This document shows positions 35,745-47,558 of a stretch of DNA of 64,000 nt, in pieces (positions within the stretch are counted from its first letter, which is position 1; every line of letters begins with the position of its first letter). The notes below the pieces were generated by a model. It did not search any database. It was not told the DNA's origin and saw only the letters and a list, made by a program, of their open reading frames with translations. The position numbers and the translations under genes were made by a program. Source of the stretch: Typhlomys cinereus (Eukaryota > Chordata > Mammalia > Rodentia > Platacanthomyidae); assembly GCA_023101885.1 (NCBI GenBank), contig JALPQD010000241.1, positions 1,509,001 through 1,573,000 of the forward strand, given 5' to 3'.

Positions 35745-37345
35745 CAGATGCAAACACTAATTACTCACATTCCATCATCGCACACTGTATTCAGGCATCA
35801 AATGTCACACTATAATCCATGAATATGAGCAATTATTATATGTAAATCTTTAAAAAATACATTCCTTTTAAATTGAATTGAGAGCCTGGATAAGAAACCT
35901 AACCCCTACAAAGTAAAGCAAGATTAGTATGATGTGATCTCTACTTTTAGGGAGTAGAGAACTGAGAGAAGAGAGGCAACACAGTACAGGATGAGGTACA
36001 ATGCGTGTTGAAGGAAAGAACGAGCATTGAACATAGAGAAGACCCCTTGTCTCTCCTGAAACAGTGCAGGTTACATCAGCCACAGACTGACGATTGCCTA
36101 GGAGTGCTACCGTTTAGCGAAGCATCAACACCTTTCCTGGAACTGGCCACGTTCCTGAACAGCTGGTCAGATGCAGCAATCAGAGGAAGAAACTGTATAA
36201 AGTTACAAAGAGAAACCGAAAGTTTGAAGTCAGAGAAGACCACTTGCGGGGTTGCACTAGCCTTCCAAGACTCAGTCTGGAGAGGTGGACAAACAGAACA
36301 AACAGAAAGAAACAGACAGGAGCCAGCACAAGTGTATAACAGCAAAGTACCCCAGTGTGGTGGGCATCTGACAAGAGACAGAGGCCTGGGAATGGCTGTT
36401 TCTCCAAGCATGAAGGCTGGCATGGAGCCACAGAGGGTTCGTGACATCGCTCCACATGCCCCTTCTCCTTGCTAGGTTGGAGCTGCTACATAAATCTTCC
36501 CCTGAGTACTATCTGGAGATTGAAGGACAGCTGCACATCTAATTTTAGGTTCTCATTGGAGAATAGAGCAGGTTTAATCTCCGCAGGAGGAAGGAGTCAC
36601 AGTGGCACCACACTGGGCACGGGTTCCCACAGAAGCATCCAGAATAACCTCCCATAGCCTAGGAGTGTTTGGAAAACTGTACTCAGTAGGGATATTCGCG
36701 TGACCCGATGTGCTTCTTCATCCCCCTCCTGGAAGACCGTTTTAAAACCGTGGGTCTAGCAGCCAAGTTCAGTAGAGTGCAATTCATTTGAATTTGTCTT
36801 AGATCTTGGAGGATAAAGCTCACGAAGCTGCCTGATCCCAGGCAAGCAGCCTGTTATCAGCAATATCTATATTCATAATGATGGATGATATCATAGCATG
36901 TTAAAGCTTATAGAATTTTTAATCATTATTTCTTAACGTCCACATAAGGCCTAGCACGTTTAAGATTTGATAGTCACACTTCGAGAAATGCCAAAGTTCA
37001 GAGAAGAAAAGTGAAATAAATGGTTCTTTAAGAAATCAACCAAGACTGCCAAGGAGACTCTCTGATTCAGGGCTTTTGTTTCTTACTTTCTGGTAGGGAA
37101 GCGCTGGTAAAGTAGAAAGCAAAGTAGCTTTGGGAAAGAATTCAAAAGCGGAGGGAAATAGATATTTAGCCTTTGAGAGGAAATGGCCATTCAATTGAGG
37201 AAAAAGATCCCCTATCATTAAGTAAATTGTTCCATGGGTGTGAACCATTTAGACAGTAAAAGGAATTTAAGCAAACTTTTACTGCTTATGATTGTCTTAC
37301 ATATGGTGGTTTTAGACATAAAATGCTGGAAACAGACTGTGTAAG
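35745..37345. other. Unique intronic sequence
   Basis: No exon or repeat recognised. A 156-codon plus-strand frame at 36005-36475 has no recognisable domain and I treat it as chance. Confidence 0.45.
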
Positions 37346-37350
37346 ATACG

Positions 37351-37565
37351 CCAGTGGTGCTTTAAAAGCTGAGGCTCCTACATCAGGCAGCGCTTAAATC
37401 CCAGCTCTTGCCTTAAATCCCCAGCAGGTTACTTAACTTCTTTCAGCTCCATTTGTTTTCCTGAAAATTCAGGGACAGTCATAACACCTCCTCAAAAAGG
37501 AGAAGAGAAGCTTAAATGAGATAATTCATGCTAAGAGTTTAGCACAACGCTGATCACCTAATAAA
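37351..37565 (+). mobile_element. MIR SINE
   Basis: AGTGGTGCTTTAAAAGCTGA, TTAAATCCCAGCTCTTGCC, AGGTTACTTAACTTCTTTCA and GAGATAATTCATGCTAAGAG to CACCTAATAAA follow MIR from head to 3' end. Its first 33 bases recur exactly at 38471. Confidence 0.82.
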
Positions 37566-38470
37566 CACCATGGCAGTGGCAGCATATTGTAATGACTGGT
37601 AAAGGGCCCTCTTCTCTGAGATGATTTGGTTTTAATTGGGCATTTGACTAAAGAAGGGGATCCATCTTGCACGACATTTAGAAGACAAACCACATGTATG
37701 GAAATGGTGGATGCCATGCTGAGGGATATATTTGAAATCCTTGAACATTTCTTATTTATGTTGGAAGCATTCCATCCCTGTCAATCCTGAGGTAATCTAA
37801 TCATGCTCCTGGGGCATCTTGATCAGGTCTGTGCATGAATTTGACTCTTTGCAGGAAGAATAGCAAGCAACACAGATGCTAACTAATGGGCATACCTACA
37901 CATTTTTGCTTTGTCCCCTTCAATCTTGATCTTACTATAGAAGACAACAACAGTTGTCAGGACTGGAGAATGGGTGAGCCTTCCATCTGATACCTTTGGT
38001 TAGCTGGAAAAGTTTTCTTAGGGAAACTCTCCAAACAACATGGAACTCAAGTGACAAAGAAGATGACACACTTTTGTGCGAATGGACTTAGTGAGCATAA
38101 TATCAATACCCACATAGTATGCAAAAAGAAGTCAGATGTTCCTGGACTTCTGAGTGATTGTATTATGAAGACACCTGATTAGAAGATGTCTTAGCCTAGG
38201 ATGGAAAGATAAAGTTTAAGAATTGTGACCAAAAGATGTGTTGAGACTGCAGCAATCAGCAGCAAAGGCCAGGACTCAATGACAAAAATGAAATATACCC
38301 AAGACCTCTTCATCCCTGTGGGCATTGATGGCTGAGGACAAGCTGTGCCTTTCCATCATTATGATGCTCCCATAGCTTCATAGACCATAAAGCTTTTGTC
38401 CAGAAAAGGAGTAGAAAGATAACCCATAATTAACCAAAGAATCACTAATCTTATACAGGTTTATGTGACC

Positions 38471-38503
38471 CCAGTGGTGCTTTAAAAGCTGAGGCTCCTA
38501 CAT
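38471..38503 (+). repeat. 33-bp exact copy of the MIR head at 37351
   Basis: All 33 bases equal 37351-37383, same orientation, 1120 bp away; flanking bases differ at both ends. The rest of the MIR is not present here. Confidence 0.97.
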
Positions 38504-38525
38504 AAGACAAAGTATACTTTGTCTT
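38504..38525. repeat. 22-bp perfect palindrome
   Basis: The half-site AAGACAAAGTA is followed immediately by its exact complement. AGACAAAG recurs three bases further on. It directly abuts the 33-bp copied segment. Confidence 0.97.
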
Positions 38526-38711
38526 CAGACAAAGATTAAATTACAACTCCAGAAAAATAAAGGAATTATGTCGTCCCTGTTTTACACCTACTACACAAGA
38601 GTCCCTTAGTAGAATTTAGTTAATTGATACATTGCAATAAATTCCCACTTCAAAGGGGAAATTTCCAAAATTAAATACATAGAATTCTAGTCCCCACAAA
38701 AAGGTGGTTTT

Positions 38712-38741
38712 TAAGAAAGAAAAAGAGAGAGAGAGAGAAAG

Positions 38742-38824
<83 letters not shown>

Positions 38825-38850
38825 AGAGAGAGAAAAAGAAGGAAAGAAAA
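38712..38850. repeat. (GA)n/(GAAA)n purine microsatellite
   Basis: A long GAAA tetranucleotide array flanked by GA repeats on both sides. Confidence 0.95.
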
Positions 38851-39626
38851 TAGTTTCCTTGCCAAAATCAGTTTTGGAATGTAGTATTTTATGTAACTGT
38901 CTTAGGTATTCTCAATATGTGTAAGTTTTACAAAAAGCTCTGTGAAGTCTTATAGCAAAGAAACCTATTTCATTTTGTTTAACCTGGGACTTCTCAATTT
39001 ATTTGATGAGGTCATTTTTTTCTTTCTTTCTTTTTTCTGAGATGATATGTAATGTATTTCACTGCAAGAAACGCTGGTGTAGAGAACTGCAGGTGAGAAT
39101 GGATGATAATAACATAACTGTGGTGACCCAAGAGAAAAATAATCAGGTGGAACATAAGCCTGAGATTGATGCTGGGATGCAGAAAATATCATGGCCAGGC
39201 GTAGGAACGCTACCTGCCAAATGACCCCATATATCTTGGAAATTGGCTGAATTTCTTCTAATATTCTTTCAAGGTCCTCGCTGAGTCACTCCCATAAATG
39301 ATGGATCTTAATGGTTCTGAATATCTCTAAAGCCTTTATGTGAAACCATCTCCCTTTTTAACTTGGTGACTCACTCCACTCTTGGAGCAGAGGCAGAGAG
39401 AATATGTTGAGTTTCCTTTTCCATCATAAAAATACATATCAAGACCAGCATACAGTCATGATGGACTATTATAAAGCCAAGAACTCATATCAGAAGTTTA
39501 ACTGACTGATTCTTTCGAGACCCTGTCACTTCTAGACTGTCTTTTGAGGACAATGTTCATTTATCACTGCAGGTAAAAAGGATCTACCGAAAGCCCCAGA
39601 TGAAAAACAAAAATAAAAATGAAGTT

Positions 39627-39815
39627 TTGGGTCTGAAAGATATGGATTTTCAAATCTCAATTCTACCATTTCCTAGTATTGTGCCTTTAGATAAAGCTCT
39701 CTCCATACTTTAGCTTCCTTATCTGAAAATAAAAATATATATGTTATTTTTTATTAAACACACACACATAATTCAGAGTTGCTGTGAAGATGAGGGATGT
39801 GAACAACCCATAGGA
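39627..39815 (+). mobile_element. MIR SINE
   Basis: GGATTTTCAAATCTCAATTC, CATTTCCTAGTATTGTGCC, TTAGCTTCCTTATCTGAAAA and AGTTGCTGTGAAGATGAGGG follow the MIR order. It lies 170 bp from the exon at 39985, and an AT/CA run has expanded within it. Confidence 0.75.
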
Positions 39816-39984
39816 AGGTAGGGATGCAAATTGAGATGGGCTACATTGATTAGACCTCTTTCTATAAGAAGGAAGTCATCTACAAGCAGATTGGACCGGA
39901 AGCATCAAGAAGTTAGAAGTGGAGCCCTGTCTGTCTCCCCATCCATCACACAGAGGACAGAGACACTATGAAGATGTCCCATAC

Positions 39985-40078
39985 CTGATTGTTCGGGTGT
40001 GCTTTCGGCTATAAGGACAAATGACCTTGAAAAGCAGTTCCATCGCTCCATTTATTCCCAACATGGCTCCTATGGTGA
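39985..40078 (-). CDS. Agbl1: Agbl1 coding exon (ARM-like region), 94 bp, phase 1 to 2
   Basis: The minus strand has acceptor CTTTCTCAG at 40079-40087 and donor GTATGG at 39979-39984. TC completes valine with the preceding G. The frame then reads [20 protein letters not shown] followed by [10 protein letters not shown], and ends in AG, which would become arginine with the next exon. [12 protein letters not shown] has a direct counterpart in the CCP1 paralogue (GKNGVVELMFKI), supporting homology rather than chance. The upstream intron is 4176 bp. This exon is not frame-neutral (94 bp, phase 1 to 2). I searched the remaining 39.9 kb for the expected next segment (AATEVLAALLKS-like) and did not find it, so the following intron probably runs out of the window. 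Confidence 0.9.
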
Positions 40079-40089
40079 CTGAGAAAGAC

Positions 40090-41995
40090 AAAAAGCACAG
40101 TAGTTATGTTCACAAGTACATGGGTTAATACAACTTGAACTGACTCACTTAAAATTTTAAGGAGATTATTATACAGTTGTGAAGAATAAAACACCAGAAA
40201 TCTTCTAGGGACAACCTAATAAGTGAAGCCGCTCTCTTGCTTTTTGATCTTGTTTCCAAGTTTTCCTACCTTGCTTTCAAGTGCCGTGACAATGCCAGTA
40301 CTTGAATCTTCCACGGCTGATGCAGTGACTTTCAGTGCAACGCCAGTGGAAGAGTCAGATCCTCCTGCTTAGCGTAACTAGGCTGGGAATCTTCCCATCT
40401 CACTCGGCAGGGTGGTCATAAAAATTATAAGTCATAGATCTGAATGATAGAAAGTCAAAGGAGCGCCAGATAAATAACCCCCCGGGGTGCTATTGTTGCC
40501 TCCTAGGATGTCCCAGTCTCTCTCCAAGATGCTTCATATCCCACTCAATTCGACTCACTGCAAGAAGAGCTCAGATCACATCAGACAAGGAAAAGAACCA
40601 CAGGATATCATAGGCTGCCAGGGAGCAACACTTTCAGTGAAAGGAGGAAAGACTATCTGACAAAGTGACTCTTTTTTTCTTTCTCCATTGAGCTGGTATT
40701 TCTGAGAAGAGAAACCCAGGACTGCCTTGTTCTGAGAAAAGCGAGTCGGAATAGGAGGCAATAAAGAAGCAGAAAGAGAAAAATAAGAGTCCCTTGGATT
40801 GACCTGCTCTGAGCTTCAGGAGAGGAAGCTAAATGCAAATCTGTAACATGGTTTATGTCAGTCCTGTCCATCGGAGACTAAGACCAATTCCTTAAGTGTT
40901 AACAGTGTGTCCTTCAGAAGCCTCTGCCTGTCCCTTTCCAGAGTAGCACAGGCCGTCATTACCCAAATCAGTGATGCTGGCTCCACACCTTAGTTCTGTC
41001 CAACCATCTTGTGGCTACTTTTTTTTTTTGTCCTTACTTCTTAATTAGGAAAATATGCTAAAGGAAACTTTTGATAGCTCATTCAACAAAATTCTGATAT
41101 TAAATAGAATTAGGCAACAAAGATGTTTTTAGGTCCTTGATTCTAACATGGAAGACTTTAGATTTGGAATTGGAAGAAGGTAGAATAAGAAGCCCTTCAA
41201 TTGTTGACTTGCTATCCAAGGATACCTCTCCCCTCCCGCAGCTCTGTAAACACCCCCATTGGCCATTTAGTGCCATCACGTTCAGTGTCCATCATAGACT
41301 CATTAGACTCCAGCCAACTCCTCTTTGGGGAAGAACTGCTGAGAAAGCTTTCTGCAAACATCAGCAATGGCTCACAAGTCACCAAAGAGACAGAATCCAC
41401 AGGCTTCTTGAACTCTGCCTGTCATCGGTAAAGCCAATACATGGAATGGCACTGTAATTTTTTAAAAAATACTTTATGAAACAGCTAACTAATATAGCAC
41501 ATCTAAGCTTACCATATGACCCAAGAGGTCACCGCCACACACCCACAGGAGAATCCTAGGATTTCTCGGAGCCGTATTTTGCTAGGTACTTGGAATCTTT
41601 ATATATATTAAGGAAGGCAAATCATTCTGCCTTGTTACTCTTTAGGAAACCATGAAATACATTAAACTATATGCTGCTAGCAAGCTCTGAGTGGGGGTAA
41701 TATGCCTCGATTCTCGTCAATGAGAATCGGCCTTCATAAAAGTCACAGCTCTCTCTTTCCTTCTTGGGAGATGGCTTTGTAGAGATTCCTTCAGCTTCTT
41801 CTAAACAATGTGTGTATATATATATAAAATGTATATATGTATATATATATACACACACTACATATATATATATTAGTAAAAAGAGGCTCTGTCTGTGAAC
41901 ATGGAGACAAGAATCTTCTTCACTCATTAACAAGACTTTTTCTTCTGTGAGTCTTCCAATCTTATTAAATGAATGCAAGTATGAAAATTGAACTA
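40090..41995. other. Unique intronic sequence with (TA)n at 41814-41872
   Basis: Intron between Agbl1 exons. Apart from the alternating TA/TG tract, no repeat or exon is recognised. Frames at 41137-41457 have no recognisable domain. Confidence 0.5.
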
Positions 41996-41997
41996 TT

Positions 41998-42090
41998 GAG
42001 CTAGGCACAGTGGCACATATCTATGCCATAGTAATATTAAGGCAAGTCTAGGCTACAGGAGACCTAATCTCAAAAACAAATTTACTAAAA
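41998..42090 (+). mobile_element. B1-like SINE, 5' part plus end
   Basis: GAGCTAGGCACAGTGGCACA head and GTCTAGGCTACAGGAGACCT with CTCAAAAACAAA end, in B1 order with an internal loss. Confidence 0.65.
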
Positions 42091-42429
42091 CTTGTATATT
42101 TTGTTAATTCTTACAGTACCTAGAAAAAAAAAAGTGAACTAGTTATGCCTTTATAGTGTACTCTTTCTATGATTTGCAAAGATTAAAAGGGAAAGGCAGA
42201 AAAACCATTTGTTAACTTTATGATCAACAGAGTTCAAGGCATGCTGGAGGTTCAGAGGCCATTGGGATATGAGAGAGACTAGAACAGGAAGAAAGGAAGA
42301 AACAATGGTAAGGTCAGTGAGTGTTAAACAGCTCTCTGAATAAATTGTCACATTGAAGGAAAACTTTAAAAAATTATATTGGAACGGAAACCAACACACC
42401 AAGCAGATTCAATTTATCCAATCTACAAA

Positions 42430-42790
42430 GTTTGTGCAGTTTGCTGTGAAGTAAATTGTGTTCCCTTAAATTCAGGTATCAAAGCTTTAATTCTTATGAC
42501 CTGAAGGAATAATTGAGTCAAAAGAATGTCCCGTTGGGAGAGCTTAATCTAATTTGACTTTGAAGAAGAGAAAATTTGAACCCAAAAAGAGATAAAGTAT
42601 ATGCAAAGACAGAAAGAGAGTAAGAGACCATGTGTAGATGCCAAGAGACAATCACAGTTCTTCTACATGCAAAGAGGAAGTTCTCAGAAGAAACTACACT
42701 TTGCTGACTTGATCTCAGACCTCTAGGCTTTGACACTGTGAGAAAATTAATTTCTGTTGTTTTATCCATGCAAAAGCCTAGCAGATTAAT
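42430..42790 (+). mobile_element. MLT1-class LTR
   Basis: GTAAATTGTGTTCCCTTAAA near the start, AAAGTATATGCAAAGACAGA, GACTTGATCTCAGACCTCTA and GTGAGAAAATTAATTTCTGT near the end match the MLT1 landmark order. Diverged. Confidence 0.75.
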
Positions 42791-42799
42791 AGCAATAAT

Positions 42800-42915
42800 T
42801 ATTGCAGCTATAATTTTACAAAGGAAAAAACCGAGGTTAGGCAGGTTAAGTACCCATGTTCTGTGACTCATAAGAAATAGAATCGGAGTCAAACTCAGGG
42901 CTCCCTGGCTCTAAG
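42800..42915 (-). mobile_element. MIR fragment, antisense
   Basis: The plus strand reads AAACCGAGGTTAGGCAGGTT, GTGACTCATAAGAAATAG and GTCAAACTCAGGGCTCC, the complement of the MIR core. Confidence 0.65.
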
Positions 42916-43074
42916 CCATGTGCTTTCCCCTACAGAGTATATTACATCTAAATAATTGTCACTTTCATTTCCCAGGAAGGGAGCTCAGGAAGGAGAAATG
43001 GAAGTCTGTGTTCATTGCATGTGAGATAGGAGGTCTAGAATCTAATCTATTAATAAAAAATGTCTCCATATGGA

Positions 43075-43262
43075 GTAGAATTAACATGATTTTTAGAGTT
43101 TCAAACTCGGCCTTCAGGACATTTTAGCTGTATAAATCCAAGCAATTACTTCACTCTCTGAAGCTTCTGCTTTTTCTTTTGTGAGCTACAAAAAGTAGAT
43201 CCAAACACAGAATTGTAATGATAATTAGAAATAGTTCAGATAAGTATATGTCCAGTAAGTAT
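43075..43262 (+). mobile_element. MIR fragment
   Basis: CAATTACTTCACTCTCTGAA and AATGATAATTAGAAATAG are in the order of the MIR 3' half. Confidence 0.5.
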
Positions 43263-43514
43263 TATCTCACATATTCTGATTTCTAAAAAGTTATTTAGAA
43301 GACTCTTGTAAAGGATCATGAGATCAGGAAAAAAAAAAACTGATTGTGGATGAGGATGGCAGGAGAAGAGAGAAGGAGGGAGGGGAGGCAATCAGGGCAA
43401 AGACATGAACCCATTTTGTTAGTAAGTAAATAAATTAATTAATAAAAAAACTTGCAAAGGATATTGTAACATTAACAAGTAATTTCAGGGAGCTAGTAAG
43501 GGTTACTATGTCTC

Positions 43515-43876
43515 TTTATTTCTTTTAATATGTGTGTGTGTGTAAATGCATGCATGAGCTGGTATACAAGCATGCATGAGCAGGTGTACATGCGTGTGTG
43601 TGGAGACCAGAGGACCAACTCACGTGTCATCCCCACAAACACTGTTCACCTCTTTTAAAACAGGATCTCTGGTTGGTATGGAGCTCATCAATTAAGATCG
43701 ACCAGCTGATGAGTGAGCCCTAGAAATCTTACTATCTCAGCCACCTTGGCACTGGGATTACATGCACATGCCATCGTGACTAGCATTTTTACATGGATTC
43801 TGAGAATCAAATCAAGTTTGTATGCTTGCTAGGCAAGTACTTTACTGACTGCGTTATCTCCCCAGACTTAGCAATG
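43515..43876 (-). mobile_element. B4/RSINE-type composite SINE
   Basis: The plus strand shows, right to left in element order, the tRNA head complement (GGCAAGTACTTTACTGACTG with TTATCTCCCCA), then TTTTTACATGGATTCTGAG and the B1-like complement (GCACTGGGATTACATGCACA). A GAGACCAGAGGACC tail region and TG repeats complete it. This tRNA plus B1 fusion is typical of B4-type rodent SINEs. Confidence 0.75.
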
Positions 43877-44249
43877 GTTATGTTTAACAATCATACCACA
43901 CAGCATTGCCTTGAATGGGATAAGACCTGAAAAAGGTCTGCCTTTCTCCTACCACAGGACTTTTTCACTTAGTAGCACTAATGGAGAAACTTGGAATATC
44001 ATAAATGTAACTCACAAGGAAAACCAATACTAGAGTCAATATACTAACTCAAGAGTTCTATCCTATTATGAAAGTGATAAGTAAACAACTTCTTACCTCC
44101 ACAGCCTCTGACTTGTCAGGTTCTTTCATTTGCCTCACTAGGTCCACATGAATCTTCCACACACACCCTCTCCCATTCACCAGACCCACATATAGTTCCC
44201 TATATCTCAGTCCAAATCCAACAGCCATTGGCAGGCCAAAAAAGAGTTA

Positions 44250-44408
<159 letters not shown>

Positions 44409-44809
44409 TTAGTTGTGTTTCACATTCATTCTGAAGGCTTCACAGTGTATGGAGGAGAGAAGCTAAAATAGCAGAGGGAAGAGATTAATCATAGCAAAGC
44501 AATAAAAATATGGAAATTTATGACCGTTTCATACCCTAATCCCCAATCCCATCCCCCTCCTTTTTCCCATTGCAACCATTCTTCTTCCTTGCCAGTTTCC
44601 CTCCTATTTTCATGTCTTTTTCAAATGTATAGTCCACTAAGTTTCATCTAGCTTGCCTTCAGTGAACTGTGCCTAAGCACTTGCTGGAGCACGAATTATA
44701 TATCAGTGTATATACCATTAAAGAAAGTATGTCCCTTCCCACCACCACCTCATCCCATCATTAACCCCCATCAGTCTCCCTGAAAGGTGTGGGGCTTGTT
44801 GAGATTGCA

Positions 44810-44958
44810 TTTATTTATCTTGTGTGTGTGTACAGAAGAAATCTTTAAGAGTCAACTCTCTGATTTCATCATGTGGATCAACTCAAGGATCAAACTAGGG
44901 TCATGAGCTTCACAGACAACACCTCTACATATACAACATCTTTCTGACCCTTTTTGAT
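44810..44958 (-). mobile_element. B3-like tRNA SINE
   Basis: The plus strand reads TTTATTTATCTTGTGTGTGT, AGAGTCAACTCTCTGATTTC, ATCAAACTAGGGTCATGAGC and TTTCTGACCC, the complement of a tRNA-derived SINE with a short tail. Confidence 0.7.
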
Positions 44959-45754
44959 CTTATTGAAAATATTCAATATATGTTCTCATTAGAACCAAAT
45001 GAATCATAAGAGGTAAATTCCAATGCAGATTTTGATGTGAAAGCTTGTGCGTTGCATGACTTCTGGCCTTTAAATCTAAAGATGATGCTGACTGTCCTCA
45101 TGTGTATCAATTTCTTCCTTTAAGATGAATCTGGAATTAGGAAAACTTCATTGACATAGCATTCAAATACAATGCATGGATTTTGATTGAATTGTACTTT
45201 TTTATTGGATCCCATTTGGAACACGCAGAAAATAGAATGTAACTTTTGGGGAACTCAGAATAAGCATAAATTACATGCGCATTAATTTCGTTATGTTTGT
45301 AACAACCACTTGTGTTACAAAATGTATCTTTACAAAGAAATGCACTCAAAAGAATTTTGGAGCAAACCATTATCTATCATTTTCCTTAAAATATTGCAGA
45401 TAAAAATAAATACGTAAAGGAAATATGGTAAAATGTTAATAATGGTTACATCAAAGCTTTAGATAGATGAGTAGTCCTATTTCTAATGGAACAAGGAATT
45501 TTCATAACAAAAAGTCAAAACAGATTTAAAAAAATAAAACTTTCTTCTTAAATATCTCTAAGTGGCTGCCCCATATAACCTGACATCTAATGTTGAAGAC
45601 AAGTCATTATTGTAATTAGTTTGAAAATAAACATTAAGACCAAGGGAAAAGCACCTTCTAGTCCATGTTCTTCAAACCCAGAGATTGTACATCACATTTA
45701 TTTGCATTTGTTCGAAGGAGTGATGACAAAATCATCATGCTTTTTGTTTTTCAA

Positions 45755-46345
45755 AATCTCATCTGTATCACATTCACAGCAATATTTTTCTTTCTATATT
45801 TGGCTTATTTTATTTAACAGAATGTCTCCTGGGTCCATTCCATGTTGAAGGAAATGATAAAATTCTATTCTGTTTTTAAGAATGAATAAAAATCTTGCTG
45901 TGTATGTATACATATATTCTTTGTCTGTCAATGGATACTTCCGTTGAGCATTTCAGTGAACGTGGGAATACAGAGATCTTTACAAACTGATCATTTCCCT
46001 TTGAGTATATACTCAGAAGAAAGATTTCTGGGTCATATGGTTTTATTATTCTTGTTTGTTAGTTTAAGGAGAATTTTATATAGCTCAGGCTGGTATTGAA
46101 TTCACAATGCTGCCCATGCCTCTGCAGCCCAAATGCTAAATTTTGAGGCACACATCATCCTCCCAGATAGTAGTTCTTTTTTTATTTTTTTCTAGAATCT
46201 CTAGGTTGTTTTCCATAATGGCCATTTTGATCTTCAGAATCAGAAGTGATATATAAGGGTTCTGTTATCACATCAGAATCAGGCCCTCACCTGATTTTTC
46301 TTCTCTCTTGTCTTTTTTATGATAGCCATCCTCAGCAGAATGAAT
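45755..46345 (-). mobile_element. Ancient L1 3' end, antisense, split by a B1
   Basis: The plus strand has GGCTTATTTTATTTAACAGA, CTCCTGGGTCCATTCCATG, CAATGGATACTTCCGTTGAG, TCTGGGTCATATGGTTTTAT and, after the B1 insert, TAGGTTGTTTTCCATAATGG. All are in the expected antisense L1 order. Confidence 0.8.
46060..46172 (-). mobile_element. B1 SINE inserted in old L1
   Basis: ATAGCTCAGGCTGGTATTGA to GCCTCTGCAGCCCAAATGCT and GAGGCACACATCATCC is the complement of B1. L1 sequence continues on both sides. Confidence 0.75.
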
Positions 46346-46675
46346 CCATATATATGGAGACAAATGGAACAACACTTAATAGAGTAGGGAGGGCTGGGCA
46401 GAGGAAATGGGAATCAATGTAGGTCAAAAGATACAGAATCAAAAATATAAGCAAATGTAGAAGTCCAACATCCAACATGAGGATCTATGTAATTAAAACT
46501 GAGCCGTGCTAAATATGTAGAGTTTAGCTGCTCTTTATCACCAAAATAAAGTGAGCTGGTGAGATGTATTCTCTGACTCTTCAACTGTAGCAATGACTTC
46601 ATAAGATGAATGTGTCTCATAATACCATGTATCATATCTCAAACATCATGATAACACTGACTTTTTAAAAAATAT

Positions 46676-47022
46676 GGGACCTGGGGAGATGGCTCGGTGG
46701 GTAAGAATTCTTGCTGTGCAAGCAAGAGGACCTGAAATTGGATCCCAGCACCCATGTTAAAAAATTAAAAAAAACTGGGCATATGGCACACGCTTGTAAT
46801 CCCAGTACAAGGAATGAGACAGGAGGATCCCTGAGGCTTACTGCCAGCCACTCGACCCTCATCAGTAGGCTTCAAGTTCATTGAGAGATCCTATTTCAAA
46901 AACTAGGTAGAGAGCAATTGAGGAAGACACCCAAAGTCAACTGTTGGCATCTACATGCACAAGCACTTACATGCATGTATACATGTACATACATACAGAG
47001 AGACAGAGAGAGAGAGAGAACA
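46676..47022 (+). mobile_element. B4/RSINE-type composite SINE
   Basis: CCTGGGGAGATGGCTCGGTG (tRNA head), ATTGGATCCCAGCACCCATG (B-box region), GGCACACGCTTGTAATCCC (B1-like part) and a CATGCATGTATACATG then GA-repeat tail. Confidence 0.85.
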
Positions 47023-47089
47023 ATCACATAGAAATCGCTGCTGGGGTGTATTTCTTCATTTCACATCCTTCTCTCAGATCCACATGTTA

Positions 47090-47270
47090 ATAGCATGACA
47101 TAATACCCCATTTAGTCTTCATAGCAACCACTTGATATAAAGTCACAATGATTCAAAAACCTTGAGAAACTCACCCAAAATCACATAGCTAGCAAGCATT
47201 CAACCCAGACTTGAAACCCAGATCTGACTTCTCAGCCTGCATTGCCTAAAACTAGGGGATAGGTCAGGTC
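47090..47270 (-). mobile_element. MIR, antisense
   Basis: The plus strand reads TCATAGCAACCACTTGATAT, ACTCACCCAAAATCACATAG and TTCAACCCAGACTTGAAACC, the complement of the MIR core. Confidence 0.75.
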
Positions 47271-47284
47271 TCTACTGTCTTTTC

Positions 47285-47525
47285 CTAGAGTTCACTTGGC
47301 CCACTCATCTTTGCTGACTTTCTCCTGTTCTTCGAATTTCAGCTCAAATGTCACCTCGCCCTGACCATGCCATCTCAGGGCATGGTCTCTTCCTTGAGGC
47401 ATCTATCACAGTCTGCTATCATCCAGTTATTTTCTGGCTGACTGGCCTCCCACACTTGGAATAGAGGTTCCGGGTGAGCAGGCTCCTTTTCTGTCTTGGT
47501 CAGTGCCACATATGTAGTAATAGAG
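47285..47525 (+). mobile_element. L2 LINE 3' end
   Basis: AGCTCAAATGTCACCTCGCC, CCTGACCATGCCATCTCAGG and TTTTCTGTCTTGGTCAGTGC, then CACATATGTAGTAATAG, follow the L2 3' end in sense order. Confidence 0.78.
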
Positions 47526-47558
47526 AAGCATGAGCAGTTATACCTGTAGTGTAATCAC

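Noticed and set aside
36005..36475. 156-codon plus-strand frame
   Set aside because: Opposite minus-strand frames of similar length exist; no domain, start context or homology recognised.
41137..41457. Possible extra Agbl1 exon between 40078 and 44255
   Set aside because: The frame does not give any expected AGBL1 segment, and the flanking exons already join in phase without it.
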